Below, piece by piece: positions 36,316 through 44,423 of a DNA stretch of 64,000 nucleotides. The stretch's first letter is position 1. The number at the start of each line of letters is the position of its first letter. The translations under genes were made by a program, and so were the position numbers. A model generated the notes under the pieces. The model did no database searches. It saw only the letters and a program-made list of their open reading frames with translations, and was not told the DNA's origin. Source of the stretch: Pseudomonas sp. DC1.2 (GTDB lineage: Bacteria; Pseudomonadota; Gammaproteobacteria; Pseudomonadales; Pseudomonadaceae); assembly GCF_034351645.1 (NCBI RefSeq), contig NZ_CP133782.1, positions 501,001 to 565,000 of the forward strand, given 5' to 3'.

Positions 36316-36888
36316 TTAGCCCGCCAACAACCACACTCCAGTCGCCGCCGACGCCGCACCCGCCAAACGAACCAGCGGCGCCGCTGCTTGCGGCAGCGCG
36401 CGCACAACGGCATAACCGGCGGCATGCAACGCGGCCGTCGCGGCGACAAATCCGGCGGCGTATGCCCAAGGACTCGACATGTCAGGCAGCTCCAGGCCGT
36501 GCGCCACGCCATGGAACAGTGCAAACAACGCTGTCGCAGCGACCGCTACCGCCAGCGGTGGACGCACGGCCAGAGCCACGGCGAGGCCGAGCGCCAGCAC
36601 CGATGCGGCAATCCCGCTTTCCAGCGCCGGCAGATTGAGCCCTTCAAAACCGAGCAAGCCGCCGATCAGCATCGTGGCAACAAAGGTGCATGGCAGTGCC
36701 CACCGAGCGGCACCTTTCTGTTGTGCTGCCCACAACCCCACCGCGACCATCGCGAGCAGGTGATCAATGCCGCTGATCGGGTGACTGATACCCGCCATCA
36801 AACCATTGTCGCCATGGCCGGGGTGGGCGAAGGCGATGGCCGGGGTCAGCAACAGGGCCGCGGCGCCCAGGATGCGTTTCAGAGTCAT
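36316..36888 (-). CDS. ureJ: HupE/UreJ family protein
   Basis: The 190-residue protein has a signal peptide (MTLKRILGAAALLLTPAIAFA), a His-rich mature start (HPGHGDNG) and about six membrane segments with the family motif HPISGIDHLLAM near 36-47. HupE/UreJ proteins are thought to import Ni2+. The gene lies 35 bases after ureG, so it is the last gene of ureE-F-G-J and should supply nickel for urease. Confidence 0.9.
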   Translation of the reverse strand: MTLKRILGAAALLLTPAIAFAHPGHGDNGLMAGISHPISGIDHLLAMVAVGLWAAQQKGAARWALPCTFVATMLIGGLLGFEGLNLPALESGIAASVLALGLAVALAVRPPLAVAVAATALFALFHGVAHGLELPDMSSPWAYAAGFVAATAALHAAGYAVVRALPQAAAPLVRLAGAASAATGVWLLAG

Positions 36889-36923
36889 GGATAAGCTTCC
36901 TTGTTGATAAAAATGAGTCGGTA

Positions 36924-37538
36924 TCAGGCGGCAGTCAGCAAGCCTTGGCGTTCGATGAAGGCAATGATTGCTTCCAGGCCCTGGCCGGTTTTCTGGTTGC
37001 TGAAGACAAACGGCTTGCCGTTGCGCATGCGTTGGGTGTCGCTGTCCATCAACTCAAGCGATGCACCCACCAACGGGGCGAGGTCGATCTTGTTGATCAC
37101 CAGCAAGTCGGACTTGCAAATTCCCGGCCCGCCTTTGCGCGGCAGCTTGTCGCCGGCTGACACGTCGATCACGTAGATGGTCAGGTCAGACAACTCCGGG
37201 CTGAAAGTCGCCGACAGGTTGTCACCGCCAGACTCGACGATGATCAGGTCAAGCCCCGGAAAGCGGCGGTTCAGTTGATCCACTGCTTCGAGGTTGATCG
37301 AGGCGTCTTCGCGGATCGCCGTGTGCGGGCAGCCGCCGGTTTCCACGCCAATGATGCGCTCCGGTGCCAGGGCTGCATTGCGCACCAGAAAGTCGGCGTC
37401 TTCGCGGGTATAGATATCGTTAGTCACGACGGCCAGGTTATAGCGGTCGCGCAGGGCCAGGCAGAGGGCCAGCGTCAGTGCGGTTTTACCGGAGCCGACC
37501 GGGCCGCCTATACCGACGCGCAAAGGTTGTGTGTTCAT
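36924..37538 (-). CDS. ureG: Urease accessory GTPase UreG
   Basis: UreG uses GTP hydrolysis to deliver Ni2+ from UreE to the urease apoenzyme together with UreD and UreF. The 204-residue protein has the P-loop [10 protein letters not shown] near 12-21, the metal-binding Cys-Pro-His in [11 protein letters not shown] and the NKIDLAP guanine motif. GGAGAAACAC precedes the ATG at 37538; an upstream frame runs back through ureF and is rejected. It is 37 bases after ureF. Confidence 0.97.
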   Translation of the reverse strand: MNTQPLRVGIGGPVGSGKTALTLALCLALRDRYNLAVVTNDIYTREDADFLVRNAALAPERIIGVETGGCPHTAIREDASINLEAVDQLNRRFPGLDLIIVESGGDNLSATFSPELSDLTIYVIDVSAGDKLPRKGGPGICKSDLLVINKIDLAPLVGASLELMDSDTQRMRNGKPFVFSNQKTGQGLEAIIAFIERQGLLTAA

Positions 37539-37546
37539 GTGTTTCT

Positions 37547-37574
37547 CCAAAATAACAGGGCCAAAATAACAGGC
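37547..37574. repeat. 14-bp tandem duplication in the ureF-ureG spacer
   Basis: CCAAAATAACAGGG at 37547-37560 is followed directly by CCAAAATAACAGGC at 37561-37574. Only the last base differs. It lies between the ureF stop and the ureG ribosome-binding site. Confidence 0.85.
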
Positions 37575-37575
37575 C

Positions 37576-38250
37576 CTAGGAACGGAATAGACGGCTGTAC
37601 TGGCGCTCATGGGCCATGCACGCCAGGGACAGGCCGAAAGCGGCACTGCCCACATGTTCTGGATTGATTCGGATGGCGTTCTGCTGAGCCTCTTGTAACA
37701 ACGCAAGCAGTTGGCTGGTCAGGCGTTGAGCGGCTTGCTGGCCCATCGGCAGGGTTTTCATCAACACCGCCAATTGGTTTTCCAGCCAGCTCCAGAGCCA
37801 CGCGGCCAGGGCATCCTGCGGGTTTATTCCCCAGGCGCGAGCGGCCAGCGCCCAGCCGAGGGCCAGGTGCGGTTCGGGACGTTGTTCGAGAAAGGCCCGC
37901 GCCGGCGTATCCAACTCCGGCAAACCGTTGAGCAGTTGCTGCAACGAATAGCCCATTTGCCGACTTTCCTGATGCAGTTCGCGGGTCTCTCGGCTGGCAC
38001 GGTGTTCTTCGCAGCGTTGCAGCAGTTCGACCCAGTTGTCGTCTGCGGCGGCCACACAATGGGCCAGCAGCAACGGCGCGTCGAAGCGGGCCAGGTTGAG
38101 CAGCAACTGGTCGCTGATCCAGCGTCGGGCGCTGTCGGCATCTGTCACGCGGCCGTTATCCACAGCCATTTCCAGACCTTGGGAATAGCTGTAACCGCCA
38201 ATCGGCAACTGCGGACTGGCCAAGCGCAACAGCGCCCAGGCTGGGTTCAT
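37576..38250 (-). CDS. ureF: Urease accessory protein UreF
   Basis: The 224-residue all-helical protein acts with UreD and UreG in nickel insertion and gates UreG's GTPase activity. Family hallmarks are [20 protein letters not shown] (about 7-26) and the C-terminal [12 protein letters not shown] region. Its start overlaps the ureE stop by four bases, so ureE-ureF are translationally coupled. Confidence 0.96.
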   Translation of the reverse strand: MNPAWALLRLASPQLPIGGYSYSQGLEMAVDNGRVTDADSARRWISDQLLLNLARFDAPLLLAHCVAAADDNWVELLQRCEEHRASRETRELHQESRQMGYSLQQLLNGLPELDTPARAFLEQRPEPHLALGWALAARAWGINPQDALAAWLWSWLENQLAVLMKTLPMGQQAAQRLTSQLLALLQEAQQNAIRINPEHVGSAAFGLSLACMAHERQYSRLFRS

Positions 38251-38747
38251 AAGCGCACGCCGAACTGGTGCAGTTTCGGCGGGTAGTTAAAGTCTTCGTC
38301 GCCATGCCGCGAATGATGATGACCGCCGCCGTAGGCGCCGTGTTCCGGCTGGAATGGCGCTTCGATGTTGTCGGCGTTGGCGCCCAGTTGTTCGAGCATG
38401 GCCTTGAGCACGTAATCGTCCAGCAGGCGTAACCAGCCATCACCGACTTGCAGGGCGACGTGGCGATTGCCCAAGTGATAGGCCGCGCGGGTCAGTTCGA
38501 AGGCGTTGGCGCAAGTGACATGCAACAGTTGTTCGGGGCGGGCGCAGACGCGCACGATGCGCCCATCTTCGGCCTGTAGGCATTCGCCGTCGTGCAGCGG
38601 CGGCTGACCACGCTCCAGAAACAGGCCAACGTCTTCACCTTCGGCACTGAAACAGCGCAAACGGCTTTTGCTCCTGGCCTCGAAGGTCAGGTGCAATTCG
38701 GCGGCCCAGACGGGTTGAGAGTCGATTCTGCGGTGGATCACCAGCAT
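38247..38747 (-). CDS. ureE: Urease accessory protein UreE (nickel metallochaperone)
   Basis: The 166-residue protein has a peptide-binding N-terminal domain and a C-terminal metal-binding domain (LGNRHVALQV near 92). The tail carries a His cluster (GGGHHHSRHGD) that would hold extra Ni2+. The start at 38747 (MLVIHRRIDSQP) is chosen over an ATG eight codons upstream since family members start here. It is first in ureE-F-G-J, about 19 kb from ureDABC, as in P. aeruginosa. Confidence 0.95.
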   Translation of the reverse strand: MLVIHRRIDSQPVWAAELHLTFEARSKSRLRCFSAEGEDVGLFLERGQPPLHDGECLQAEDGRIVRVCARPEQLLHVTCANAFELTRAAYHLGNRHVALQVGDGWLRLLDDYVLKAMLEQLGANADNIEAPFQPEHGAYGGGHHHSRHGDEDFNYPPKLHQFGVRL

Positions 38748-38937
38748 CGGAAAGCTTCCAGCAAAGGGCAATGCTCAGGTTAGAGCAAGGGGCTTGCCAA
38801 TCGGACAAGGTGTAGGAAATCCCTGTCGGAGCTTAGTGGTTGTTTCAGGATGTTGCAGAATTTTGCGTCAAGTTGGTGCGCTGATGGAGGGTGCGCACCA
38901 AGGGGTGGCGTGCGTCAGCGTGAGGCAGAGTGATTGG

Positions 38938-39570
38938 TTATTCCGTGCTCCCGAGCCCTTGCCAATGCTTGAGCCCGATAAAGATAAAGCGCAACTGCTG
39001 GGTGATCTTGGCCTGAGGCGTCAGATGTTCCGGCAACGCTTCAACTGGCGGGTCGATGATGTCCGGCAGGGTGGCGAAAACGCTTTTGACGATCAAATCG
39101 GCTATGACATGCAAGCCGCTGCTGTCCAGGTGCTGGAGTTTCGGCATGCGTGACAGGTCGGCGGCCAAGTCCGAGCTGATGCCTTCGCGCAGGCGGCCAA
39201 TGGCTTGCCGCACCGGCAGAGAGCCGCCGTATTGCTCGCGGGCAAGAAACAGGAATTGCGAGCGATTAGCGCTGACCACGTCGAGGAAAATCCGTACTGA
39301 CGCATCAATGATGCCGCCCATGACGAATTCGTTATGCCGGACCAGGCGGATGGTTTCGCGGAAGGTTTGGCCGACTTCACTGACCAGCACCAGGCCTAGC
39401 TCGTCCATATCGGCGAAATGCCGGTAGAAACCGGTGGGCACGATCCCGGCGGTTTTTGCTACTTCGCGCAGGCTCAGGCTGCCGAATCCTCGGCCGCAGT
39501 CCATCAAATGGCGGGCAGCGTCCATCAGGGCGTTACGGGTCTGTTGTTTCTGTTCGGCGCGGGACAGCAT
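38938..39570 (-). CDS. desT: TetR family regulator, DesT-like
   Basis: The 210-residue protein has a TetR helix-turn-helix at about 10-55 (TRNALMDAARHLM, then SLSLREVAKTAG and IVPTGFYRHFADMDELG). It closely resembles P. aeruginosa DesT, which senses the saturated/unsaturated acyl-CoA ratio and controls the DesCB fatty-acid desaturase. P. aeruginosa desT is also next to ureE. However, no desaturase lies beside it here, so its target must be elsewhere or have changed. The start at 39570 (MLSRAEQKQQTRN) agrees with DesT. Confidence 0.85.
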   Translation of the reverse strand: MLSRAEQKQQTRNALMDAARHLMDCGRGFGSLSLREVAKTAGIVPTGFYRHFADMDELGLVLVSEVGQTFRETIRLVRHNEFVMGGIIDASVRIFLDVVSANRSQFLFLAREQYGGSLPVRQAIGRLREGISSDLAADLSRMPKLQHLDSSGLHVIADLIVKSVFATLPDIIDPPVEALPEHLTPQAKITQQLRFIFIGLKHWQGLGSTE

Positions 39571-39684
39571 CGCAAGGGGTGTTTTCTGGACAGGACAGCG
39601 GCGCACTCTAGCAAATCGGCTTTGCTGGCGTCGAACGAGTATCGGGGAGTCAGGCGGGGAAAAACGTGTGGCTTATATAAAGTC

Positions 39685-39714
39685 AAAAGCCCAATCCGGG
39701 GATTGGGCTTTTTT
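39685..39714 (-). terminator. Intrinsic bidirectional terminator
   Basis: AAAAGCCCAATC (39685-39696) pairs with GATTGGGCTTTT (39701-39712) around a CGGG loop, with a run of T on either strand. On the minus strand it ends the repeat-protein gene before desT. Confidence 0.88.
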
Positions 39715-39730
39715 CAGGGCGCTCATGGCC

Positions 39731-40165
39731 TTAGCTCAAAGCGCTGTTGCGTTCGATTACACGGTCACCACCACCTTCGGCAAGGGTTTGACCTTGTGGT
39801 GTGCGATCTGAACCGTCAGCGGCAAGGGTTTGACCTTGTGGTGTGCGGTCTGAACCGTCAGCGGCAAGGGTTTGACCTTGTGGTGTGCGATCGGAACCGT
39901 CAGCGGCAAGGGTTTGGCCTTGTGGTGTGCGATCTGAACCATCAGCGGCAAGGGTCTGGCCTTGTGGGGTCTTGTCGTAGCCGTCCTGAGTGATCAGGCC
40001 TTTTTCTTTCAGGCGTTCGTTACCGTTGGCACCATCAGCGACGGTCTGGCTGTACACCGAGTGGCTGTCTTTGACTTGGGGAGTGGCTTGATCAGCGGCT
40101 GGCAAAGCAAAAGCGCTGCTGGCAAGCATCGAGAGGGTAAGGCTAAGCAGTAATTGGCGTTTCAT
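39731..40165 (-). CDS. Secreted protein with five 14-residue tandem repeats
   Basis: The 144-residue protein has a clear Sec signal peptide (MKRQLLLSLTLSMLASSAFA), a 43-residue spacer and five repeats of D(R/K)TPQGQTLAADGS at about 64-133, then a short tail (DRVIERNSALS). It has no Cys and no membrane segment beyond the signal, so it should be periplasmic or exported and is probably disordered. The function is unknown. A terminator follows, so it is its own unit. I did not recognise a family from sequence alone. Confidence 0.8.
   Translation of the reverse strand: MKRQLLLSLTLSMLASSAFALPAADQATPQVKDSHSVYSQTVADGANGNERLKEKGLITQDGYDKTPQGQTLAADGSDRTPQGQTLAADGSDRTPQGQTLAADGSDRTPQGQTLAADGSDRTPQGQTLAEGGGDRVIERNSALS
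39767..39976 (-). repeat. Five tandem 42-bp coding repeats
   Basis: The 14-codon units at codons 64-133 are almost identical at the DNA level; differences are mainly synonymous (for example GGTCAAACC versus GGCCAGACC), apart from Lys/Arg in the first unit and a divergent end in the last. The array will be prone to slippage. Confidence 0.9.
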
Positions 40166-40277
40166 GATGGGTTGCTCCTTGGGGGGGCGTTAAAGTGGGT
40201 ACGAGGGCAATGCTACTCTCGATAAGTCGATATAAAAGTTCATAAACGCAATGGTAATAATCAACAGAATTGATTGT

Positions 40278-40351
40278 TCCGCGGAAAGGCTCTAGCTCGG
40301 GCGTTTCCGCGGAGCAGTTTTGCCCTGTAGTGGGTATTTTTGACCCACTAC
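40278..40351. repeat. Inverted repeats in the 387-base gap before the AsmA gene
   Basis: TCCGCGGAAA (40278-40287) and TTTCCGCGGA (40304-40313) form a perfect 10-bp inverted repeat with a 16-base spacer. Next, GTAGTGGGT (40327-40335) and ACCCACTAC (40343-40351) form a perfect 9-bp hairpin with a 7-base loop. Neither is followed by a T-tract. The gap 40166-40552 holds no gene; it should contain the divergent promoters of the repeat-protein gene and the AsmA gene. Confidence 0.6.
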
Positions 40352-40552
40352 TGCCTCGCAAAAGGGCGTAGGAGGTAACGCTAAAACAGTCGCTCGACGG
40401 GTATTCGGGAGGTTTTTGCGCCTGGATAGGCCTTTCGATTAAACCTGCACCGCATTTCTCAGTCGTAGAACCTATGGCGGGCCAGTTCTGGCCTACCGTT
40501 TCATACGTGCGTCGTAGTCAGGACGCCACGTCGTATTCAGGAGTCCTGTGCA

Positions 40553-42628
40553 ATGACGCGCACTCGTAAAATTTTCGCCTGGGCCTTTGCCAGCCTTTTG
40601 GTGGTGCTGGTGGTCCTGGTTCTGGTCATCGTGTTCTTCGATTGGAACCGGATCAAACCGCCCCTCAACGCTAAAGTCTCCGAAGTGCTGCATCGTCCTT
40701 TTGCCATCAATGGCGACCTGTCAGTGGTTTGGCAGCGCGAGCCCGACGAGGGCGGCTGGCGTGCCTTTGTGCCGTGGCCCCACGTGGTCGCGCAGGACTT
40801 GAGCCTGGGCAACCCGGACTGGTCAAAGCAGCCGCAGATGGTCACGCTTAAGCGCGTCGAACTGCGTATTTCGCCGTTGGCCTTGATCGTCCAGCGTGTG
40901 GTGATTCCCCGGATCGATATCACCGAACCGAATGCCCAACTGCAAAGGCTGGCCGACGGTCGCGCCAACTGGACCTTCAAACTCGACCCCAAAGACCCGA
41001 ATGCCACGCCGTCGAGTTGGGTGGTGGACATTGGCGCCATTGGCTTCGATAAGGGCCATGTGAATCTCGACGACCAGAGCCTGAAGACTCAGCTCGATGT
41101 ACTGATTGATCCGTTGGGTAAGTCGATTCCATTCGGCGATATCGTCGGTGACAAAGCGGCGAAAATTGCCCTTGAAAAGGGCGCTGCACCGCAGGACTAC
41201 GCCTTTGCTTTCAAGATCAAAGGTCAATACCACGATCAGAAGCTCAGCGGGCAGGGCAAGATTGGCGGTCTGCTGGCGCTACAAGATGCCACCAAGCCGT
41301 TTCCGCTTCAGGCCCAAGTGAGTGTCGCCGACACCCGAGTTGAACTGGCCGGGACCCTCACCGATCCGTTGAATCTCGGCGCGCTGGATTTGCGCCTGAA
41401 ACTGGCCGGCAGCAGCCTGGCCAACCTCTACCCGCTGACCGGCGTGGCCCTTCCGGCCTCGCCACCTTATGCCACCGACGGCCACCTGATCGCCAAGCTG
41501 CATGACGCAGACGGCGCGCAGTTCCGCTACGAAGCGTTCAACGGCAAAATCGGCAGCAGCGACATTCACGGCAACCTGGCGTATGTCGCCAGCCAGCCTC
41601 GGCCCAAGCTCAGTGGTGCGCTGGAGTCCGCTCAGTTGTTGTTTGCCGACCTGGCGCCGTTGATCGGGGCCGATTCCAATGCCAAGCAACAGGCCCGTGG
41701 TGGCGAAAGCAAACAACCGACGGACAAGGTGCTGCCCGTTGAAGAGTTCAAGACCGAGCGCTGGCGCGAAATGGACGCCGACGTCGAGTTCACCGGCAAG
41801 CGCATCGTCCACAGCGAAAAGCTGCCGTTTACCGACCTCTACACCCATTTGGTGCTCACCGACGGCGTGCTCAGCCTCGAACCCCTGCGCTTCGGCGTGG
41901 CGGGCGGCAAGCTAGATGCGCAGATTCGTCTCAATGGCCATGCCGAACCTCTGGAAGGTCAGGCCAGGCTCACCGCTCGCGGTTTCAAACTGAAGCAGTT
42001 GTTCCCGACCTTTGAGCCCATGAAAACCAGTTTTGGCGAACTCAATGGCGACGCTGACCTCTCCGGTCGTGGCAACTCGATCGCCAAATTGCTCGGCACG
42101 GCCAACGGTAAGCTGAAAATGTTAATCAATGACGGCGCCATTAGCCGGGAGTTGATGGAGTTGGCCGGTCTGAACGTCGGCAACTATGTGATGGGCAAAA
42201 TCTTTGGCGACAAGGAAGTGAAGATCAACTGTGCGGCGGCGGACGTCGATATCAAGACGGGCCTGGCGGCCACGCGTCTCTTCGTTTTCGATACCGAGAA
42301 CGCGATCATTTATATCGATGGCACGGCGAACATGGCCACTGAGCAGTTGGACCTGACGGTGACTCCTGAGTCCAAAGGCTGGCGTTTGATCTCGCTGCGT
42401 TCGCCGTTGTACGTGCAGGGAAAATTCATCAAGCCGGATGCCGGTGTAAAAACCGTACCGTTGCTGTTGCGCGGGGCGGGGATGGTTGCGCTGGGCGTGA
42501 TTGCCGCGCCGGCGGCCGGGCTGCTGGCGCTCGTCGCGCCGAGCGGCGGCGAGCCCAATCAGTGTGCGCCGTTGCTGGAGCAGATGAAGGCGGGCAAGGC
42601 ACCGGTGACGGTTAAGCCCACCCGGTAA
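40553..42628 (+). CDS. AsmA family protein
   Basis: The 691-residue protein has one N-terminal membrane anchor (about 8-30: AFASLLVVLVVLVLVIVFF) and the AsmA domain: FDWNRIKPPLNAKVSEVLHRPFAINGDLSV at the start and ELNGDADLSGRGNSIAKLLGTANGKLKMLINDGAI near 500. AsmA-like proteins are anchored in the inner membrane with a long beta-structured periplasmic bridge, and are linked to outer-membrane lipid transport and assembly. It is alone on its strand, with a hairpin just past its stop. Confidence 0.92.
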   Translation: MTRTRKIFAWAFASLLVVLVVLVLVIVFFDWNRIKPPLNAKVSEVLHRPFAINGDLSVVWQREPDEGGWRAFVPWPHVVAQDLSLGNPDWSKQPQMVTLKRVELRISPLALIVQRVVIPRIDITEPNAQLQRLADGRANWTFKLDPKDPNATPSSWVVDIGAIGFDKGHVNLDDQSLKTQLDVLIDPLGKSIPFGDIVGDKAAKIALEKGAAPQDYAFAFKIKGQYHDQKLSGQGKIGGLLALQDATKPFPLQAQVSVADTRVELAGTLTDPLNLGALDLRLKLAGSSLANLYPLTGVALPASPPYATDGHLIAKLHDADGAQFRYEAFNGKIGSSDIHGNLAYVASQPRPKLSGALESAQLLFADLAPLIGADSNAKQQARGGESKQPTDKVLPVEEFKTERWREMDADVEFTGKRIVHSEKLPFTDLYTHLVLTDGVLSLEPLRFGVAGGKLDAQIRLNGHAEPLEGQARLTARGFKLKQLFPTFEPMKTSFGELNGDADLSGRGNSIAKLLGTANGKLKMLINDGAISRELMELAGLNVGNYVMGKIFGDKEVKINCAAADVDIKTGLAATRLFVFDTENAIIYIDGTANMATEQLDLTVTPESKGWRLISLRSPLYVQGKFIKPDAGVKTVPLLLRGAGMVALGVIAAPAAGLLALVAPSGGEPNQCAPLLEQMKAGKAPVTVKPTR

Positions 42629-42631
42629 ATG

Positions 42632-42655
42632 GGTGGCGCCTGTAACAGCGCCACC
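42632..42655 (+). terminator. Hairpin after the AsmA gene
   Basis: GGTGGCGC (42632-42639) and GCGCCACC (42648-42655) form a perfect 8-bp stem 3 bases after the stop. There is no T-tract. Confidence 0.55.
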
Positions 42656-42726
42656 GCGAGCGGACCCGCCCACAATGGCACCGTGTTACAGGGCCAATGT
42701 GGACGTGGGCTTGCTTCGATCAAACG

Positions 42727-43257
42727 CTACAAATCTTTCAGGATGTCCGCCATGTCATCGGCATGCTCTTCTTCCTGAGCCAGGATGTCTTCGAAGATGC
42801 GCCGAGTGGTCGGGTCTTTTTCGCCGATGTAATGGATGATCTCGCGGTAGCTGTCGATGGCGATTCGCTCGGCAACCAAGTCTTCGTAGACCATTTCCTT
42901 GAGATTTTTACCGGCCACGTATTGCGCGTGAGAGTTTTTCGACAACAGGTCGGGATTGAACTCCGGTTCCCCGCCCAATTGCACAATGCGTTCGGCCAGG
43001 CGGTCGGCGTGCTCGGCTTCCTGGGTCGCGTGTTCGAGGAACTCGGCGGCGGCTACCTGCGCCTTGAGGCCGTTAGCCATGAAGTAATGGCGCTTGTAGC
43101 GCAATACGCAGACCAGTTCGGTGGCCAGCGACGCGTTGAGCAGGCGCAGCACTTCTTCACGGTCGGCGCTGTAAGTTTCAGTGACGGCACCGTTCTCAAC
43201 GTTCTTGCGGGCTCGTTCACGAAGGGTTTTCACATCAGACATATGCATGTCGCTCAT
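42727..43257 (-). CDS. Ferritin-like (bacterioferritin family) protein
   Basis: The 176-residue four-helix-bundle protein has the di-iron ligand pattern of ferritin-like proteins: LATELVCVLRYKRHY, FLEHATQEAEHADRL (E...ExxH), LVAERIAIDSYREI and AQEEEHADD. A bacterioferritin of this kind lies in the same neighbourhood in P. aeruginosa (PA4880). It probably stores or detoxifies iron, but it is not the classic haem-binding Bfr. ATGs lie at 43263 and 43257; CAGGAG abuts the first, so the second (MSDMHMSDVKTL), with 6-base spacing, is more likely. Confidence 0.85.
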   Translation of the reverse strand: MSDMHMSDVKTLRERARKNVENGAVTETYSADREEVLRLLNASLATELVCVLRYKRHYFMANGLKAQVAAAEFLEHATQEAEHADRLAERIVQLGGEPEFNPDLLSKNSHAQYVAGKNLKEMVYEDLVAERIAIDSYREIIHYIGEKDPTTRRIFEDILAQEEEHADDMADILKDL

Positions 43258-43498
43258 CTTCATCTCCTGGAGGCTAATCCGGTTGGCGTCACGCCTCTGA
43301 GGCCGTGATCGCTACGTAGGTGTGAGTGATGAGCATGGCGAAAAGTTTTATGTTATTTGCCCATCGCCGACATTGGCCTGCGTGGTGCAGTCAACGCGGT
43401 TGCTGCGTTGTCACACTAGAGTTGTCATCTTCCATGGCGATGCTTGGCTGATGTCTTGCACGCCTTGCGTCTTCCACCGACCACAAGGATGTCTGCCC

Positions 43499-44389
43499 AT
43501 GTCACAAGGTTCCGCTACGCGCTACCCGCTGGTATTGGTCCCGGGAATGCTGGGTTTTATCCGGCTGCTGCTCTATCCGTATTGGTACGGCATCATTTCG
43601 GCGTTGCGTCGCGGTGGAGCGACGGTGATTGCGGTGCAGGTTTCACCCCTTAACTCCACCGAAGTGCGCGGCGAGCAGTTGTTGGCGCGGATCGAAGAGA
43701 TTGTGCGGGAAACCGGGGCCGAGAAGGTCAACCTGATCGGTCACAGCCAAGGCGCGCTGACCGCCCGCTATGCTGCTGCCAAACGCCCGGACCGCGTGGC
43801 TTCGGTGACGTCAGTGGCCGGCCCCAATCATGGTTCGGAGTTGGCGGACTACCTGCACACCCATTACCCGGCTGACAGCGCCAAAGGGCGTTTGCTGAGT
43901 GTTTTGCTACGCATGATTGGCGCGCTGATGAGTCTTCTGGAAACCGGCTATCGCGGGCCGAGACTGCCGGTGGATATTCAGGCTTCCCATCACTCGTTGA
44001 CGACCGAAGGCGTGGCGCTGTTTAACCAGCGTTACCCACAGGGCCTGCCCCAAACTTGGGGCGGGCAGGGGCCGGAGGAGGTCAACGGCGTGCGCTACTA
44101 TTCCTGGTCCGGGACGTTGCAGCCGGGCAAGACCGATAGAGGCCGCAACCTGTTCGACGGCACTAACCGTAGCTGCCGGTTGTTCGCCAAAACCTTCGAG
44201 CGTGAAGCCGGGAATTGCGACGGGATGGTTGGACGGTACAGCTCGCACCTCGGGACGGTGATTGGCGATGACTATCCGCTGGATCACTTTGACATCGTCA
44301 ACCAGTCATTGGGGCTGGTGGGCAAGGGCGCGGAGCCGGTCCGGTTATTCGTCGAGCATGCGGCGCGGCTAAAAGCAGCAGGCCTTTAG
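43499..44389 (+). CDS. Family I-type triacylglycerol lipase without a signal peptide
   Basis: The 296-residue alpha/beta hydrolase closely follows Pseudomonas family I.1 lipases of the P. fragi type: RYPLVLVPGMLGF, then VNLIGHSQGALTARY. The triad is Ser83 (GHSQG), Asp241 (NCDGMVG) and His263 (PLDHFD), with Asp265 a likely calcium ligand. The oxyanion-hole motif reads VPG where the family usually has VHG. There is no Sec signal and no foldase (lif) gene nearby, so export is unclear. Several in-frame upstream starts exist, but MSQGSATRYP is where the family begins. It is divergent from the ferritin-like gene. Confidence 0.85.
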   Translation: MSQGSATRYPLVLVPGMLGFIRLLLYPYWYGIISALRRGGATVIAVQVSPLNSTEVRGEQLLARIEEIVRETGAEKVNLIGHSQGALTARYAAAKRPDRVASVTSVAGPNHGSELADYLHTHYPADSAKGRLLSVLLRMIGALMSLLETGYRGPRLPVDIQASHHSLTTEGVALFNQRYPQGLPQTWGGQGPEEVNGVRYYSWSGTLQPGKTDRGRNLFDGTNRSCRLFAKTFEREAGNCDGMVGRYSSHLGTVIGDDYPLDHFDIVNQSLGLVGKGAEPVRLFVEHAARLKAAGL

Positions 44390-44423
44390 ACCGCGTCACG
44401 GGTCTTGGCGAGAAGGCGTCGAG

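Noticed and set aside
38247..38747. The His-rich end of UreE as a frameshift product
   Set aside because: His-rich C-terminal tails are normal in UreE and the frame is intact up to the ureF overlap.
39767..39976. Possible CRISPR array
   Set aside because: The repeats are contiguous 42-bp direct coding units with no spacers, all in frame within one gene.
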